Below, piece by piece: positions 7,724 to 16,043 of a stretch of DNA of 64,000 nt. Source of the DNA: CAVUQH01 sp963774445 (GTDB lineage Bacteria; Myxococcota_A; Polyangia; Haliangiales; Haliangiaceae); assembly GCA_963774445.1 (NCBI GenBank), contig CAVZFC010000010.1, positions 124,001-188,000 on the forward strand. Reading direction: 5' to 3'. A program made the position numbers and the translations under genes. The notes below the pieces were generated by a model, which saw only the letters and a program-made list of their open reading frames with translations, searched no databases and was not told where the DNA came from. How positions within the stretch are numbered: the stretch's first letter is position 1; the number at the start of each line of letters is the position of its first letter.

Positions 7724-9589
7724 TCACGCGGCGCTGAGGTCGGCGTGCTCTTCGTCGGCCATGGCGATCAGCTCCTCGCCCGACAGCGTCTCGCGCGTGA
7801 TCAGCACCTCGGCCGCGCGGCGGAGCAGCGGCTCGACCCGCGACAGCAACGAGCGTGCCCGCTCGTGCGCCTCGTCGATGAGACGCCGCACCTCGCAGTC
7901 GATCTCGCGGGCCGTCTGTTCGCTGTAGTCGCCGCGCGACGAACGCAGGCGGCTGTCGAGGAAGGTTTCGGTCGCCTCGCGCGCCAGGCTGACCTCGCCC
8001 AGCCGCTCGCTCATGCCGTAGTCCTCGACCATGCTGCGGGCGATGCTGGTCGCCTTGCGCAGGTCGTCCTGGGCGCCGGTTGACACCTCGCCGTAGATCA
8101 CCTCCTCGGCCACGCGCCCGCCGAGCAGCACCGCGATCTTGCTCTCCAGCTCCGAGCGCGTCATGAGAAAACGCTCCTCGGTCGGCAGCTGGATCGTGTA
8201 GCCCAGCGCCGAGATGCCGCGCGGAATGATCGAGATCTTCTGCACCCGATCGGTGCCCGGCACCATCAGCCCGACCAACGCGTGGCCCAGCTCGTGGTGC
8301 GCCACCCGCGCCTTCTCGTCCGGCGTGAGCACGCGGTTGCGCTTCTCCAGGCCGGCGATCACCCGCTCGACCGCCTCGCGCAGGTCGGCCAGCTCGATTG
8401 ACTCCTTGCCACCGCGCACCGCCAGCAGCGCCGCCTCGTTGAGGATGTTGGCCAGGTCGGCGCCGGCCATCCCCGGCGTCATCGCCGCGATCTCGCCCAG
8501 GTCGTCCGCGTTGGCCAGCTTCACCTCGCGCGCGTGCACCTGCAGAATCGCCAGACGCCCCGCCCGGTCCGGCCGGTCGACCAGGATCTGCCGGTCGAAG
8601 CGGCCGGCGCGGAGCAGCGCCTGGTCGAGAATCTCCGGCCGGTTGGTCGCCGCCATCAGCACCACGCCGATGTGCGTATCGAAGCCGTCGAGCTCGACCA
8701 ACAGCTGGTTGAGCGTTTGCTCGCGCTCCTCGTGCACCATCGGTCCCACGCCGCGCGCCTTGCCCAGCGCGTCGAGCTCGTCGATGAAGATGATGCACGG
8801 TGCCTTTTCCTTGGCCTCGGTGAACAGATCGCGCACGCGCGCGGCGCCGACGCCGACGAACATCTCGACGAACTCCGAGCCGCTGATCGAGAAGAACGGC
8901 ACGCCGGCCTCGCCCGCCACCGCCCGCGCGAGCAACGTCTTTCCGGTCCCCGGCGGGCCGACCAGCAGGATTCCCTTGGGCAGCCTGCCGCCCAGCCGCT
9001 CGAACTTCTCCGGCGTCTTGAGGAACTCGATCACCTCGGTGAGCTCGTCCTTGGCCTCGTTGACCCCAGCGACGTCGTCGAAGCTGACCTTGACCCCGGT
9101 CTCGACATAGAGCTTGGCCTTGCTGCGCCCGACGGTGCCCAGGCCGAGCCCGCCCAGCCCGCCACCAGCGCCGCCCTTCATGCGCCGCCGCATCCACCAG
9201 AAGAACACCAGCGCCAACCCGATCGGCAGGAGCCAAGTGGTCCACCAGCTCGACTGCTCCTCGACGCCGGTGACCTTGATCTTCTTCGCCTGCAGATCCG
9301 CGAGTAGCGTGGGATCGTTGACCCGCACCGTCGAAAATTCCTTCTTGCCGTTGACCTCCTTCTCGTAGTGGCCGTAGATCCTCTGCTTGGCCACCGTCAC
9401 GTCCTTGACGTCCCCAGCCGCCACGTGATCGCGGAACTCGCTGTACGGGATCTTTCCCTTCTCGGCGCACTGCCCCATGAACACCTGCAGCGCGATCACG
9501 ATGAACCAGAAGACGAGGATCCACTTCCACTGGATCAGCCCACCACCGCCACGCCCGCCCGGAGTCGGCACCGGTTTCTTGTTCGCCAT
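7724..9589 (-). CDS. ftsH: ATP-dependent zinc metalloprotease FtsH
   Basis: A 621-residue membrane-bound AAA+ protease. Two N-terminal transmembrane segments (about residues 22-40 and 116-134) flank a periplasmic domain. The AAA domain has Walker A GPPGTGKT (211-218), Walker B IIFIDELDALG, and second-region-of-homology residues ATNRPEILDQALLRAGRFDR. The protease zinc site is HHELGH (431-436), a Leu variant of the common HEAGH. FtsH degrades misfolded membrane proteins and regulatory proteins such as LpxC or sigma-32 in other bacteria. ATG at 9589 follows a GGGAG run and starts just before the first transmembrane helix. It is transcribed away from the next gene. Confidence 0.96.
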   Translation of the reverse strand: MANKKPVPTPGGRGGGGLIQWKWILVFWFIVIALQVFMGQCAEKGKIPYSEFRDHVAAGDVKDVTVAKQRIYGHYEKEVNGKKEFSTVRVNDPTLLADLQAKKIKVTGVEEQSSWWTTWLLPIGLALVFFWWMRRRMKGGAGGGLGGLGLGTVGRSKAKLYVETGVKVSFDDVAGVNEAKDELTEVIEFLKTPEKFERLGGRLPKGILLVGPPGTGKTLLARAVAGEAGVPFFSISGSEFVEMFVGVGAARVRDLFTEAKEKAPCIIFIDELDALGKARGVGPMVHEEREQTLNQLLVELDGFDTHIGVVLMAATNRPEILDQALLRAGRFDRQILVDRPDRAGRLAILQVHAREVKLANADDLGEIAAMTPGMAGADLANILNEAALLAVRGGKESIELADLREAVERVIAGLEKRNRVLTPDEKARVAHHELGHALVGLMVPGTDRVQKISIIPRGISALGYTIQLPTEERFLMTRSELESKIAVLLGGRVAEEVIYGEVSTGAQDDLRKATSIARSMVEDYGMSERLGEVSLAREATETFLDSRLRSSRGDYSEQTAREIDCEVRRLIDEAHERARSLLSRVEPLLRRAAEVLITRETLSGEELIAMADEEHADLSAA

Positions 9590-9718
9590 CTCCCTGCGTT
9601 GCGGTGCATCCCGCGTACCACCGCAGGCCCCGGCTCGCGCGCCGGCCGGGCACCCGAGCTGCGCAAATGCTGCGCCCGCCGGCAACGGTTTCGCACGAAG
9701 CCCGGAGGCGGCCCCAGG

Positions 9719-9724
9719 TATGCT
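9719..9724 (+). promoter_or_regulatory. TANNNT -10 element, leaderless type
   Basis: TATGCT lies 6 nt before the ATG at 9731, the spacing seen repeatedly in this window and expected if transcription begins at the start codon. Confidence 0.4.
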
Positions 9725-9730
9725 CCGGGA

Positions 9731-10855
9731 ATGCCAGTGACGCTGCGAACGGTCGTGCTGATCGGAACCATGATCAGCGAGGCTGCGTGTCATCCCGCCA
9801 CACCCGCCGCAGAGGCGCCACACGATGCGGCGCCGTCAGTTGCGGCACCGACCTCCCCACCCGCTGACACCGCCCCCGCCGCCATCGTCTCCCAAGAGGT
9901 CAGCATCCCCGTGGGCGACCGCGCTGTGCCCGCGACCATCACCCGCCCTGCCCATGGCACCCAGCTGCCAGCCGTCCTCTTCCACGCCGGCAGCGGACCC
10001 ACCGACCGCGACTGGAACAACCCGCTCATCCCCGGCACCAACGGCAGCGGCAAGCTCCTGGCCGAGGCCCTCGCCCGCCGCGGCATCGTCAGCCTGCGCT
10101 TCGACAAGCTCGGCACTGGCAAGAACCAGACGCTGCCGCCCGTGCTCACCTGGGAATCGTTCCTCGGTGACGCCGCCGCGGCGCTCGCGCGGCTGCGCTC
10201 GGATCCCCACGTCGATCCGGCGCACGTCTTCATCGCCGGCCACAGCGAGGGCGGCCTGCACGCAATCGAGCTGGCGCGCGGCCACCACGGCGACCTCGCC
10301 GGGTTGCTCCTCCTGTCGACGCCCGGGCGCACCATGCGCGACGTCATCCTCGCCCAGCTGACGGCGCAGTTCCGCGCCGCCGGCGTCACCGGCGACGCGC
10401 TGGAGAAGCAGCTGCGCCCCATCCGCCAGGCCTTCGCCGACTTCTTCGCCGGCAAGACCGTGGACCCGAAGAAGGTCAGCGCCATCCGAGGCGTGCAGAA
10501 CCTCCTGGTTGCCCTGTTCAACCCGACCGGCGCCGCGCTGGCTCGCAAGCTCCTGGCCTTCGACCCCGCCGCCGCTCTCGCCAGCGTCGGCGTGCCGGTC
10601 TTCATCTACAACGGCGCCAAGGATGTGCAGGTCAGCCCGACCGACGACGCCCAGGCGCTGGCCCGCGCGGCCCGCGTCGCCCACCTGGACACTACCCTCT
10701 TCATCGCCCCCGACGCCAACCACGTGCTCGAGCACGAGCCGCGCCCGCTGTCGGAGATCACGCCGCTCACGGTCAACTACAACGCGCCCGACCGCAGCCT
10801 CGATCCGGCCACGGTCAACGCGATCGGCAGCTGGATCCTCAAGCACAGCCGGTAA
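9731..10855 (+). CDS. Exported alpha/beta hydrolase (serine esterase/peptidase-like)
   Basis: A 374-residue protein. The N-terminus has a hydrophobic segment ending in SEAAC, a weak lipobox, followed by an Ala/Pro-rich linker, so envelope location is likely. The catalytic domain shows an oxyanion-side HAGSGPTDRDWNNP segment, the nucleophile elbow GHSEGG, and a C-terminal region with YNGAKDVQV (acid) and DANHVLEHE (His). This matches the S33/DUF-type hydrolases acting on small esters or peptides; substrate unknown. The start is supported by TATGCT placed 6 nt upstream. It is divergent from ftsH with 141 bp between. Confidence 0.82.
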   Translation: MPVTLRTVVLIGTMISEAACHPATPAAEAPHDAAPSVAAPTSPPADTAPAAIVSQEVSIPVGDRAVPATITRPAHGTQLPAVLFHAGSGPTDRDWNNPLIPGTNGSGKLLAEALARRGIVSLRFDKLGTGKNQTLPPVLTWESFLGDAAAALARLRSDPHVDPAHVFIAGHSEGGLHAIELARGHHGDLAGLLLLSTPGRTMRDVILAQLTAQFRAAGVTGDALEKQLRPIRQAFADFFAGKTVDPKKVSAIRGVQNLLVALFNPTGAALARKLLAFDPAAALASVGVPVFIYNGAKDVQVSPTDDAQALARAARVAHLDTTLFIAPDANHVLEHEPRPLSEITPLTVNYNAPDRSLDPATVNAIGSWILKHSR

Positions 10856-10925
10856 CGGCCGATTCTCCAGACTGGCCGACGCACCGCGCTTCTTTGCCGG
10901 AGCGAAATTTGATAGCTCAGAGCCC

Positions 10926-13070
10926 GTGACCGCCGCACAACTACGCTCGAACCCGAACCTGGCAATGCTCGGCGACGACGACCTGACGCGAATCGCCACG
11001 TTCATGTCGCTGCGCGAGGCGGCCCCGGGGACGACGCTCATCGGCGAAGGCGAGCGCAGCCGCGAGATCTTCGTCGTCGTCAGCGGCCAGGCGCGGCTCG
11101 AGCGCAGCGGCCTGGATCTCGGCACCGCGGGACCCGGCGACCTGTTCGGCGAGCTCGGCTTGCTCGCCGGACGACCGCGAGCCGCGTCCGTGATCGCCGC
11201 CTCGCCGATGCAGGTCGCGTCGCTAACCCTCGATGCGTACGACACCCTCGCCGCCGCCGACCCCGCGCTGGCGCTGCGCCTGACCCGCGTGCTGGTCAAC
11301 ACCGTCGCCGCCCGCCTGGGCGAGATGACCGAGAGCGTCGGCGCCCTGCTCCGCGAGCGCTCCCTACCGCGGCGCACTCACGTCACCGTGCACCTCGGTG
11401 ACCGGGCCGTGCGCGTCCGCACCGGCACGCCGCTCGACGACGTGCTACCCGAAGAGATCGACGGTGAGCTCGTCGTGAGCGGACAGATCGACCGCCGCGC
11501 CGCCTCGCTGTCGACCCCGCTGACGGCCGACTGCGACGTCGAGCCGATCACCACCGCGCAGTGGGCCGGCCAGCGAAGCTTCCGCAACAGCCTGGCGCTG
11601 CTCCTGCTCGAAGCCGCCCACGACGTCACCCCCAGGCTGAACGTCCACGTCGAGCACTCCGTCGGTTTTGCCCAGCGCGTCGCGGTCAAGAACGGCGTCG
11701 ACGCCGTCAACTACGCCGCGCTGGCCGAACGCATCGGCGATCGCATGCGCGCCCTGTGCACCGAGGACTACCCCCTGCGCGAAGAGCTGTGGACGGTCGA
11801 CGAGGCCCGCGCGCACTTCGACGCCGCCGGCTGGCGCGGCACCCGCGCGCTGCTCGACACCTGGCGCGACCCGACCGTGATGATGGTCTCGTACGGCCAG
11901 GTCTACATCCTCGGCGGCTGGCCGCTGGTCGCCCGCACCCGTCTGCTGACCGGCTTCCAACTCCTGTCCGACGCCAACGGCCTGCTCCTGGTCTACGGCC
12001 CGCGCGGCACCTCGCCCGACACCGAGCCGGCCGTGCTCGAATCGATCGCCAGCGCCGCCCGGCAAGTTTCGCGCGGCGCCGGCGCCATGATCCGCGCCCA
12101 CGATCTCTGGCTCGGAACCCTGGGCATCAGCAGCGTCGGCGAGCTCAACCGCACCTGCCTTCACGGCGACGTCTCGCAGGTCATCCGCGTCGCCGAAGGC
12201 TTCCACGAAAAGCGCTCCAGCATCATCGCCGACCGCATCCTCGAGCACGCTCCGCGCACCGGCATCGTCTGCATCGCCGGCCCGTCGTCGGCTGGCAAGA
12301 CCACCTTCATCCGCCGCCTCGAAGTCCAATTGCAGGTCAACGGCCTCAGCCCCGTGCGCCTGTCGCTGGACGACTACTACCGCGACCGCGAAGCCACGCC
12401 GCGCGACGAGCACGGCGAATACGACTTCGAAGCGTTCGAAGCCCTCGACCATCCGCGCCTGCGCTACCACCTGCAGCGCCTCCTGGCCGGCGACGAGGTG
12501 CAGACCTCCCGCTTCGACTTCGTCGCCGGCCGCGCGGTCCCCGACGGCGGCCGCCGCCTGCGCCTGCGCGAGAACGACATCCTCATGCTCGAAGGGATCC
12601 ACGCTCTCAATCCCGCCCTCCTCGACGACGTCGGCGCCGGCCGCATCTTCCGCATCTTCGTCTGCCCGCTGGCCCAGCTGCCGTTCGACCGCGCCACGCG
12701 CGTCCACGCCTCCGACGTTCGCCTGCTGCGCCGCATCGTCCGCGACCGCCACGGCCGCGGCACCACCGCCGCCGACACCATCCTCCGCTGGCCGTCCGTC
12801 CGCCGCGGCGAGCGCCGCCACATCTTCCCCTACCAGCACCACGCCGACGCCGTCTTCGACAGCTCCCTCATCTACGAGCTTTCCGTCCTCAAGGTCTACG
12901 CCGAGCGCTACCTCCTCGAGGTCCCCCACCACAGCCCCGCCTACAGCACCGCCTTCCGCCTGCTGCAGCTCACCGATCGCTTCGTGACCATCTATCCCGA
13001 CCACGTCCCGCCGACATCGCTATTGCGAGAGTTCATCGGCGGCAGCGGCTTCGACGCGTCGCACATGTGA
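10926..13070 (+). CDS. Cyclic-nucleotide-binding domain fused to TGS and uridine-kinase-like nucleoside kinase
   Basis: A 714-residue protein with an unusual N-terminus. Residues 1-140 form a cyclic-nucleotide-binding (Crp-like) domain with PGDLFGELGLLAGRPRAA. Residues about 150-210 are a TGS domain. Residues 215-440 match the threonyl-tRNA-synthetase-like module found in the long nucleoside-kinase family (EHSVG, EGFHEKRSSIIADRI). Residues 445-714 are a uridine kinase/phosphoribulokinase-type domain with Walker A GPSSAGKT (452-459), LSLDDYYRDRE and a C-terminal REFIGGSGF. The TGS-to-kinase order is the known family architecture; the regulatory CNB head is extra. GTG at 10926 is used because it opens directly before the CNB domain. 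Substrate is probably a nucleoside; regulation by cAMP/c-di-GMP-like ligands is inferred. Confidence 0.85.
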   Translation: MTAAQLRSNPNLAMLGDDDLTRIATFMSLREAAPGTTLIGEGERSREIFVVVSGQARLERSGLDLGTAGPGDLFGELGLLAGRPRAASVIAASPMQVASLTLDAYDTLAAADPALALRLTRVLVNTVAARLGEMTESVGALLRERSLPRRTHVTVHLGDRAVRVRTGTPLDDVLPEEIDGELVVSGQIDRRAASLSTPLTADCDVEPITTAQWAGQRSFRNSLALLLLEAAHDVTPRLNVHVEHSVGFAQRVAVKNGVDAVNYAALAERIGDRMRALCTEDYPLREELWTVDEARAHFDAAGWRGTRALLDTWRDPTVMMVSYGQVYILGGWPLVARTRLLTGFQLLSDANGLLLVYGPRGTSPDTEPAVLESIASAARQVSRGAGAMIRAHDLWLGTLGISSVGELNRTCLHGDVSQVIRVAEGFHEKRSSIIADRILEHAPRTGIVCIAGPSSAGKTTFIRRLEVQLQVNGLSPVRLSLDDYYRDREATPRDEHGEYDFEAFEALDHPRLRYHLQRLLAGDEVQTSRFDFVAGRAVPDGGRRLRLRENDILMLEGIHALNPALLDDVGAGRIFRIFVCPLAQLPFDRATRVHASDVRLLRRIVRDRHGRGTTAADTILRWPSVRRGERRHIFPYQHHADAVFDSSLIYELSVLKVYAERYLLEVPHHSPAYSTAFRLLQLTDRFVTIYPDHVPPTSLLREFIGGSGFDASHM

Positions 13071-13371
13071 CACTTTGGCGAAGCCAGACCTCCACAACCC
13101 ATATTCCTGCGGTCGATCAACCGTGATGAGCCACTACCTCCTGGCGGCAACGTGTCCCCGCGCAGGCTGGCTGATGGAGAACGAAGCAGCCTGATTGATG
13201 GACATCGCGACGATGCACGGCGGCGTACTTGGCGCGATGGACATTATCGAGATGGTGCGCGGAGGTCCGCGCGCGATGGCCATCGCGCGCGGACGCGAAG
13301 GGTGCAACGAGCGATGCCCATCGGCGTGGCACCGACAGGTGCCGCGCTGACGGGCAGGCGCGTGGCGTAGC
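13071..13371. repeat. Transposon end with four phased GATGNNCATC sites
   Basis: No gene is visible in these 301 bases. Four near-palindromic sites GATGGACATC, GATGGACATT, GATGGCCATC and GATGCCCATC start at 13197, 13236, 13275 and 13313, i.e. every 38-39 bp. They lie directly beyond the 3' end of the transposition ATPase. Regular arrays of transposase-binding sites at element ends are known in Mu/Tn7-like DDE transposons, so I read this as the surviving end of the element. The exact terminus and any target-site duplication were not found. Confidence 0.55.
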
Positions 13372-14178
13372 TCAGGCGCGGTCGTGCTGCTGCAGGAGGC
13401 GGGCGACAGTGTCGCGCTCGACGAGGCGACGCTTGCTGCGAGCGGCGGCGCGGAGCGCCGCCGCGGCGAGGCGATCGAGGTCGCGCATGCCGCCTGCGGT
13501 CGCTTCGTGGAGGAGCGCGGCGGCATCAGAGGCGAAGATCTCGCGATCGGAGCCGGCGCGGCGCAGGCGCATGCGGAGGTACTCGGCGGTGTCGTCGGGA
13601 GAGAGGGCGTCGATCTCGAGGCGGTGGTGCAGGCGGGAATAGAGCGATCGATTGCGCCGGAGGGCGAGGCGGTCGGTGAGCTCGGGCAGGCCGACGAGGA
13701 CGAGCGAAAAGAGCGCGCGCGCGTCCCACTGATAATTGAGGAGGATGTGCAGGTGGTCGAGGGTGTCCTGATGAAGGAGGTGGGCCTCGTCGAGCAGGAA
13801 GAGGGGGTGAACGCGATCTTTGGCGAGGTCCTCGACCATGGTGGAGACGGCGTAAAAGACGGCGGCGGCGGTCGCTGACGGCGAGAGGCCGAGGGCGACG
13901 CAGAGCTGGCGATAGAAGTCACGGCGGCCGAGGGTGGCGTTGTGACAGTAGGTGAGGCGAAAGCCGGCGGTGGGGATGCGGTGGCGAAGCGCACGCAAGA
14001 CGCAGGTCTTGCCGACGCCGGGCTCGCCGGTGAGGACCACCGAGCTGCGCTCGGCGAGTGCGTCGAGCAAGGTGTCGACGACGACCTCCTTGGAGGTGGG
14101 AAGCCAGAGGTCGCCGTCGGGGACCTCTTTAGAGAAAGGCGGCTCGCTCAGGCCGAAGGTCGTGAGATAGCCGCGCAT
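13372..14178 (-). CDS. ExeA/TniB-like AAA ATPase of a DDE transposon
   Basis: A 268-residue AAA+ protein beginning MRGYLTTFGLSEPPFSKEV, the typical start of the ExeA-like ATPases that accompany Mu/rve-type transposases. Walker A is TGEPGVGKTC and Walker B FLLDEAHLL; a conserved LVGLPELTDRL and RLHHRLEIDALS follow, as in MuB/TniB-like target-selection ATPases. A GAGGTGA ribosome site precedes the ATG. Its start overlaps the end of the truncated transposase gene by 31 bp, the usual coupled arrangement. The frame is intact even though its partner is broken, so the protein may still be made but cannot mobilise this copy alone. Confidence 0.82.
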   Translation of the reverse strand: MRGYLTTFGLSEPPFSKEVPDGDLWLPTSKEVVVDTLLDALAERSSVVLTGEPGVGKTCVLRALRHRIPTAGFRLTYCHNATLGRRDFYRQLCVALGLSPSATAAAVFYAVSTMVEDLAKDRVHPLFLLDEAHLLHQDTLDHLHILLNYQWDARALFSLVLVGLPELTDRLALRRNRSLYSRLHHRLEIDALSPDDTAEYLRMRLRRAGSDREIFASDAAALLHEATAGGMRDLDRLAAAALRAAARSKRRLVERDTVARLLQQHDRA

Positions 14179-14470
14179 CGGGTCACCTCGTCATCGGCAT
14201 GACGTGGCGGACGGCCAGCGGCGCGGTCGAGGAGCGCGCCGGGCGGATCAAATGGAACCGAAGGCGCAGGCGGTGGCGTCGCCGGCGGACGCGCGCGCGG
14301 CCGGCGCGCATTGGCGAGCGGGTCGACGGGATGGAGCGGCAAGCGCTTGCCGTCGTGCTCGACCCAGGGCGGCACGCCGTGATCGAGCAGCGAGTGGGCG
14401 ACGGTGACGACGCGGCCGGCGTTCGTGCGGGCCGGCATGCCCGACTCGTCGGTCGCGGGCGGTCGCACCC
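14148..14470 (-). pseudogene. C-terminal remnant of Mu/rve-type transposase
   Basis: About 100 codons remain, containing GRVVTVAHSLLDHGVPPWVE and LPLHPVDPLANARR, which resemble the C-terminal Mu-transposase segment found upstream of ExeA-like ATPases. The integrase catalytic core (DDE) is absent. The frame loses similarity at about 14470, right beside the stop codon of an unrelated lipoprotein gene, so a deletion or replacement removed most of the gene and the left transposon end. Confidence 0.6.
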
Positions 14471-14480
14471 GAGCGACCGG

Positions 14481-15023
14481 TCAGAACGCCGCGACGTTCT
14501 CGAGATCGTCCACGGTCACCTTGCCCGAGAGGGTGAACGTGCCGGTGGCCGCGTTTCCGGTGCCGCCGATCGAGACGGCCATGCTTGCCGGGCCGAACGC
14601 GAGCGTCGCGCTGGTTCCGGACCGCGATTCCACGGTGACCGAGCCGGCCGTCGCGACCCACTCGCGGAATCCCCCCTCGCTCGGGTTCTCCTGATAGGCG
14701 AGCACGGCATCCCCCGCGGACAGGTCGTACGCCTTGCCTTGCGTCGGCTCGCTACCCAGGGTCAGGGTGAGCTGCCAGGCCTTGCGCTGGGACTCGCCCG
14801 CGGGCTCCAGGGCGAGCACGCCGATCAGCACCGCGCCGGTGGTCTCGTCCTTGGAGATCACCGCCACGTCCGTCGGCGGCAGCGGGCTCGTGTCAACGTT
14901 GGACTGGTCGACGGCGCTGAGCTCGATGTTGGCGTCTCCTCCGTTCACACCCGCATCGCCGCCGCATCCCCAGGCGAGGATGGCAGCGAGCAGCAGGCCC
15001 GACCACAGCGGCTTGCGTTCCAT
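14481..15023 (-). CDS. Lipoprotein of unknown function
   Basis: A 180-residue protein with a signal peptide and lipobox LAWGC, so the mature protein would be lipidated at Cys about residue 19. The rest is predicted beta-rich, with TGAVLIGVLALEPAG and repeated Thr/Ser/Gly patches, suggesting a small extracytoplasmic beta-sandwich. I recognise no family. ATG at 15023 is preferred over GTG at 15029 because TAGGCT sits exactly 6 nt upstream of the ATG. Its stop lies next to the broken transposase end. Confidence 0.75.
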   Translation of the reverse strand: MERKPLWSGLLLAAILAWGCGGDAGVNGGDANIELSAVDQSNVDTSPLPPTDVAVISKDETTGAVLIGVLALEPAGESQRKAWQLTLTLGSEPTQGKAYDLSAGDAVLAYQENPSEGGFREWVATAGSVTVESRSGTSATLAFGPASMAVSIGGTGNAATGTFTLSGKVTVDDLENVAAF

Positions 15024-15029
15024 GGCCAC

Positions 15030-15035
15030 AGCCTA
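15030..15035 (-). promoter_or_regulatory. TANNNT -10 element, leaderless type
   Basis: TAGGCT on the minus strand, 6 nt before the ATG at 15023. Confidence 0.4.
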
Positions 15036-15183
15036 GCTCCACCGGGCGTCCGAGGAAGACAGCAAACCACGGCACAAGACCGCCGGCTGAGGACGAAAGA
15101 AAACCGGCGGCCGCGCCAAGGGGGGGCGGGCCGCCGGGAGGAGGACGCCGCGCCCGAGGGGAGGCGCGGCCGAGCCTCGCGGT

Positions 15184-15810
15184 CTAGAAGGCGTAGCCGA
15201 AGCGGAGGTAACCGTTGGCGAAGACCTTGTCGTAGCTCTCGTAGGCGCTGTCGCTGCTCGAGTTCCAGTTGCGTCCGACGCCGCCGGCGATGGCGATGTT
15301 GAAGCCGCTGTCCCAGTACCAGTGGTAGCCGATCAGCATCTGCGGGCCGAGAACCGTGGCGCTCGCGCTGGTGCTGCTGGCGGCGGTGCCGCTGGGGATG
15401 TCCATGGAGATCTCGCGGATCATCATGCCCGGCTCGAGGAAGACGCCGGAGTACATCTTGCGGAAGTAGATCGGGGCACCGACGCCGAGCTCGAAGCCGT
15501 GTTCGTTGGAGTCGATCGGAGCGTAGTAGTTGAGATCGCCGCGCAGAGCGACGTGATCGCTGAAGGCGTAGCTCCCCGACACGCCGTACGAGCCGAGGAT
15601 GATCCCCAGGGGGTTGGTAGAGACGTTGTACTTCTTGTAGGAGTACTGGTACTTGTTCTGGTCGCCGACCGGCACGATCTGATGGTCGAGCTCCGAGACG
15701 TCGCTCTTGTTGTCGGGCGGGGGCGGAGCATCGGAGGGCTGGGCGTGGGCGGTGGCGAGGGTGGCAAACAGAACGGCAGGCAGGGACGCGATGGCGAGGG
15801 TCTGTTTCAT
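15184..15810 (-). CDS. Outer-membrane beta-barrel protein
   Basis: A 208-residue protein with a signal peptide cut after HAQA-like sequence (LATAHAQ), a short Pro/Asp-rich linker, and alternating hydrophobic strands ending in LRFGYAF. The C-terminal aromatic residue is the usual BAM-recognition signature of outer-membrane barrels. Strands include ALRGDLNYYAPI, FELGVGAPIYF and QMLIGYHWYW. About eight strands fit the length, as in small OmpA/OmpW-like barrels. A sigma-54 type element lies just upstream. Ligand or role unknown. Confidence 0.8.
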   Translation of the reverse strand: MKQTLAIASLPAVLFATLATAHAQPSDAPPPPDNKSDVSELDHQIVPVGDQNKYQYSYKKYNVSTNPLGIILGSYGVSGSYAFSDHVALRGDLNYYAPIDSNEHGFELGVGAPIYFRKMYSGVFLEPGMMIREISMDIPSGTAASSTSASATVLGPQMLIGYHWYWDSGFNIAIAGGVGRNWNSSSDSAYESYDKVFANGYLRFGYAF

Positions 15811-15823
15811 GCCCAGCCCCTAG

Positions 15824-15839
15824 AGCAAAGCGCGGACCA
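15824..15839 (-). promoter_or_regulatory. Sigma-54 type promoter of the beta-barrel gene
   Basis: Minus-strand TGGTCCGCGCTTTGCT: GG and GC are 10 nt apart and the -12 side is a perfect TTGCT. The -12 GC ends 14 nt before the ATG at 15810, the same spacing as four other sites in this window. Confidence 0.6.
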
Positions 15840-15972
15840 ACTGCGCAGCGCTCGCCCGAAACGGCCGGCCAGAACCGGCAAGCTACCGACATTCCGGGGA
15901 CTCTGCGCCGTCCCATGCGACCCCAATGGCGTCGCATGGCAGGGTTGGGCAGGTGTCAGCTGCCGTTAACAC

Positions 15973-15993
15973 CTCGACAGGAGGTCGAGTTTT
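15973..15993 (+). other. Hairpin with T-tail upstream of the radical-SAM operon
   Basis: CTCGAC and GTCGAG form a 6-bp stem followed by TTTT. It resembles a small terminator or attenuator in the 233-bp space between divergent genes. Just downstream (16013-16047) an imperfect inverted repeat with ACATGT ends overlaps the chosen start codon. Function is not established. Confidence 0.3.
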
Positions 15994-16043
15994 CAACGCC
16001 ACACTCTGACACACATGTCCGGATTTCGGGAAAATCGCCGAAC

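Noticed and set aside
9680..9695. CGGCAACGGTTTCGCA as a sigma-54 promoter for the hydrolase at 9731
   Set aside because: GG/GC spacing is right, but the YR and TT positions do not match and a better TATGCT element lies 6 nt before the start.
13313..13345. TGGCACCGACAGGTGC near the transposon end as a sigma-54 promoter
   Set aside because: GG and GC are 11 nt apart, one too many, and no gene follows on that strand.
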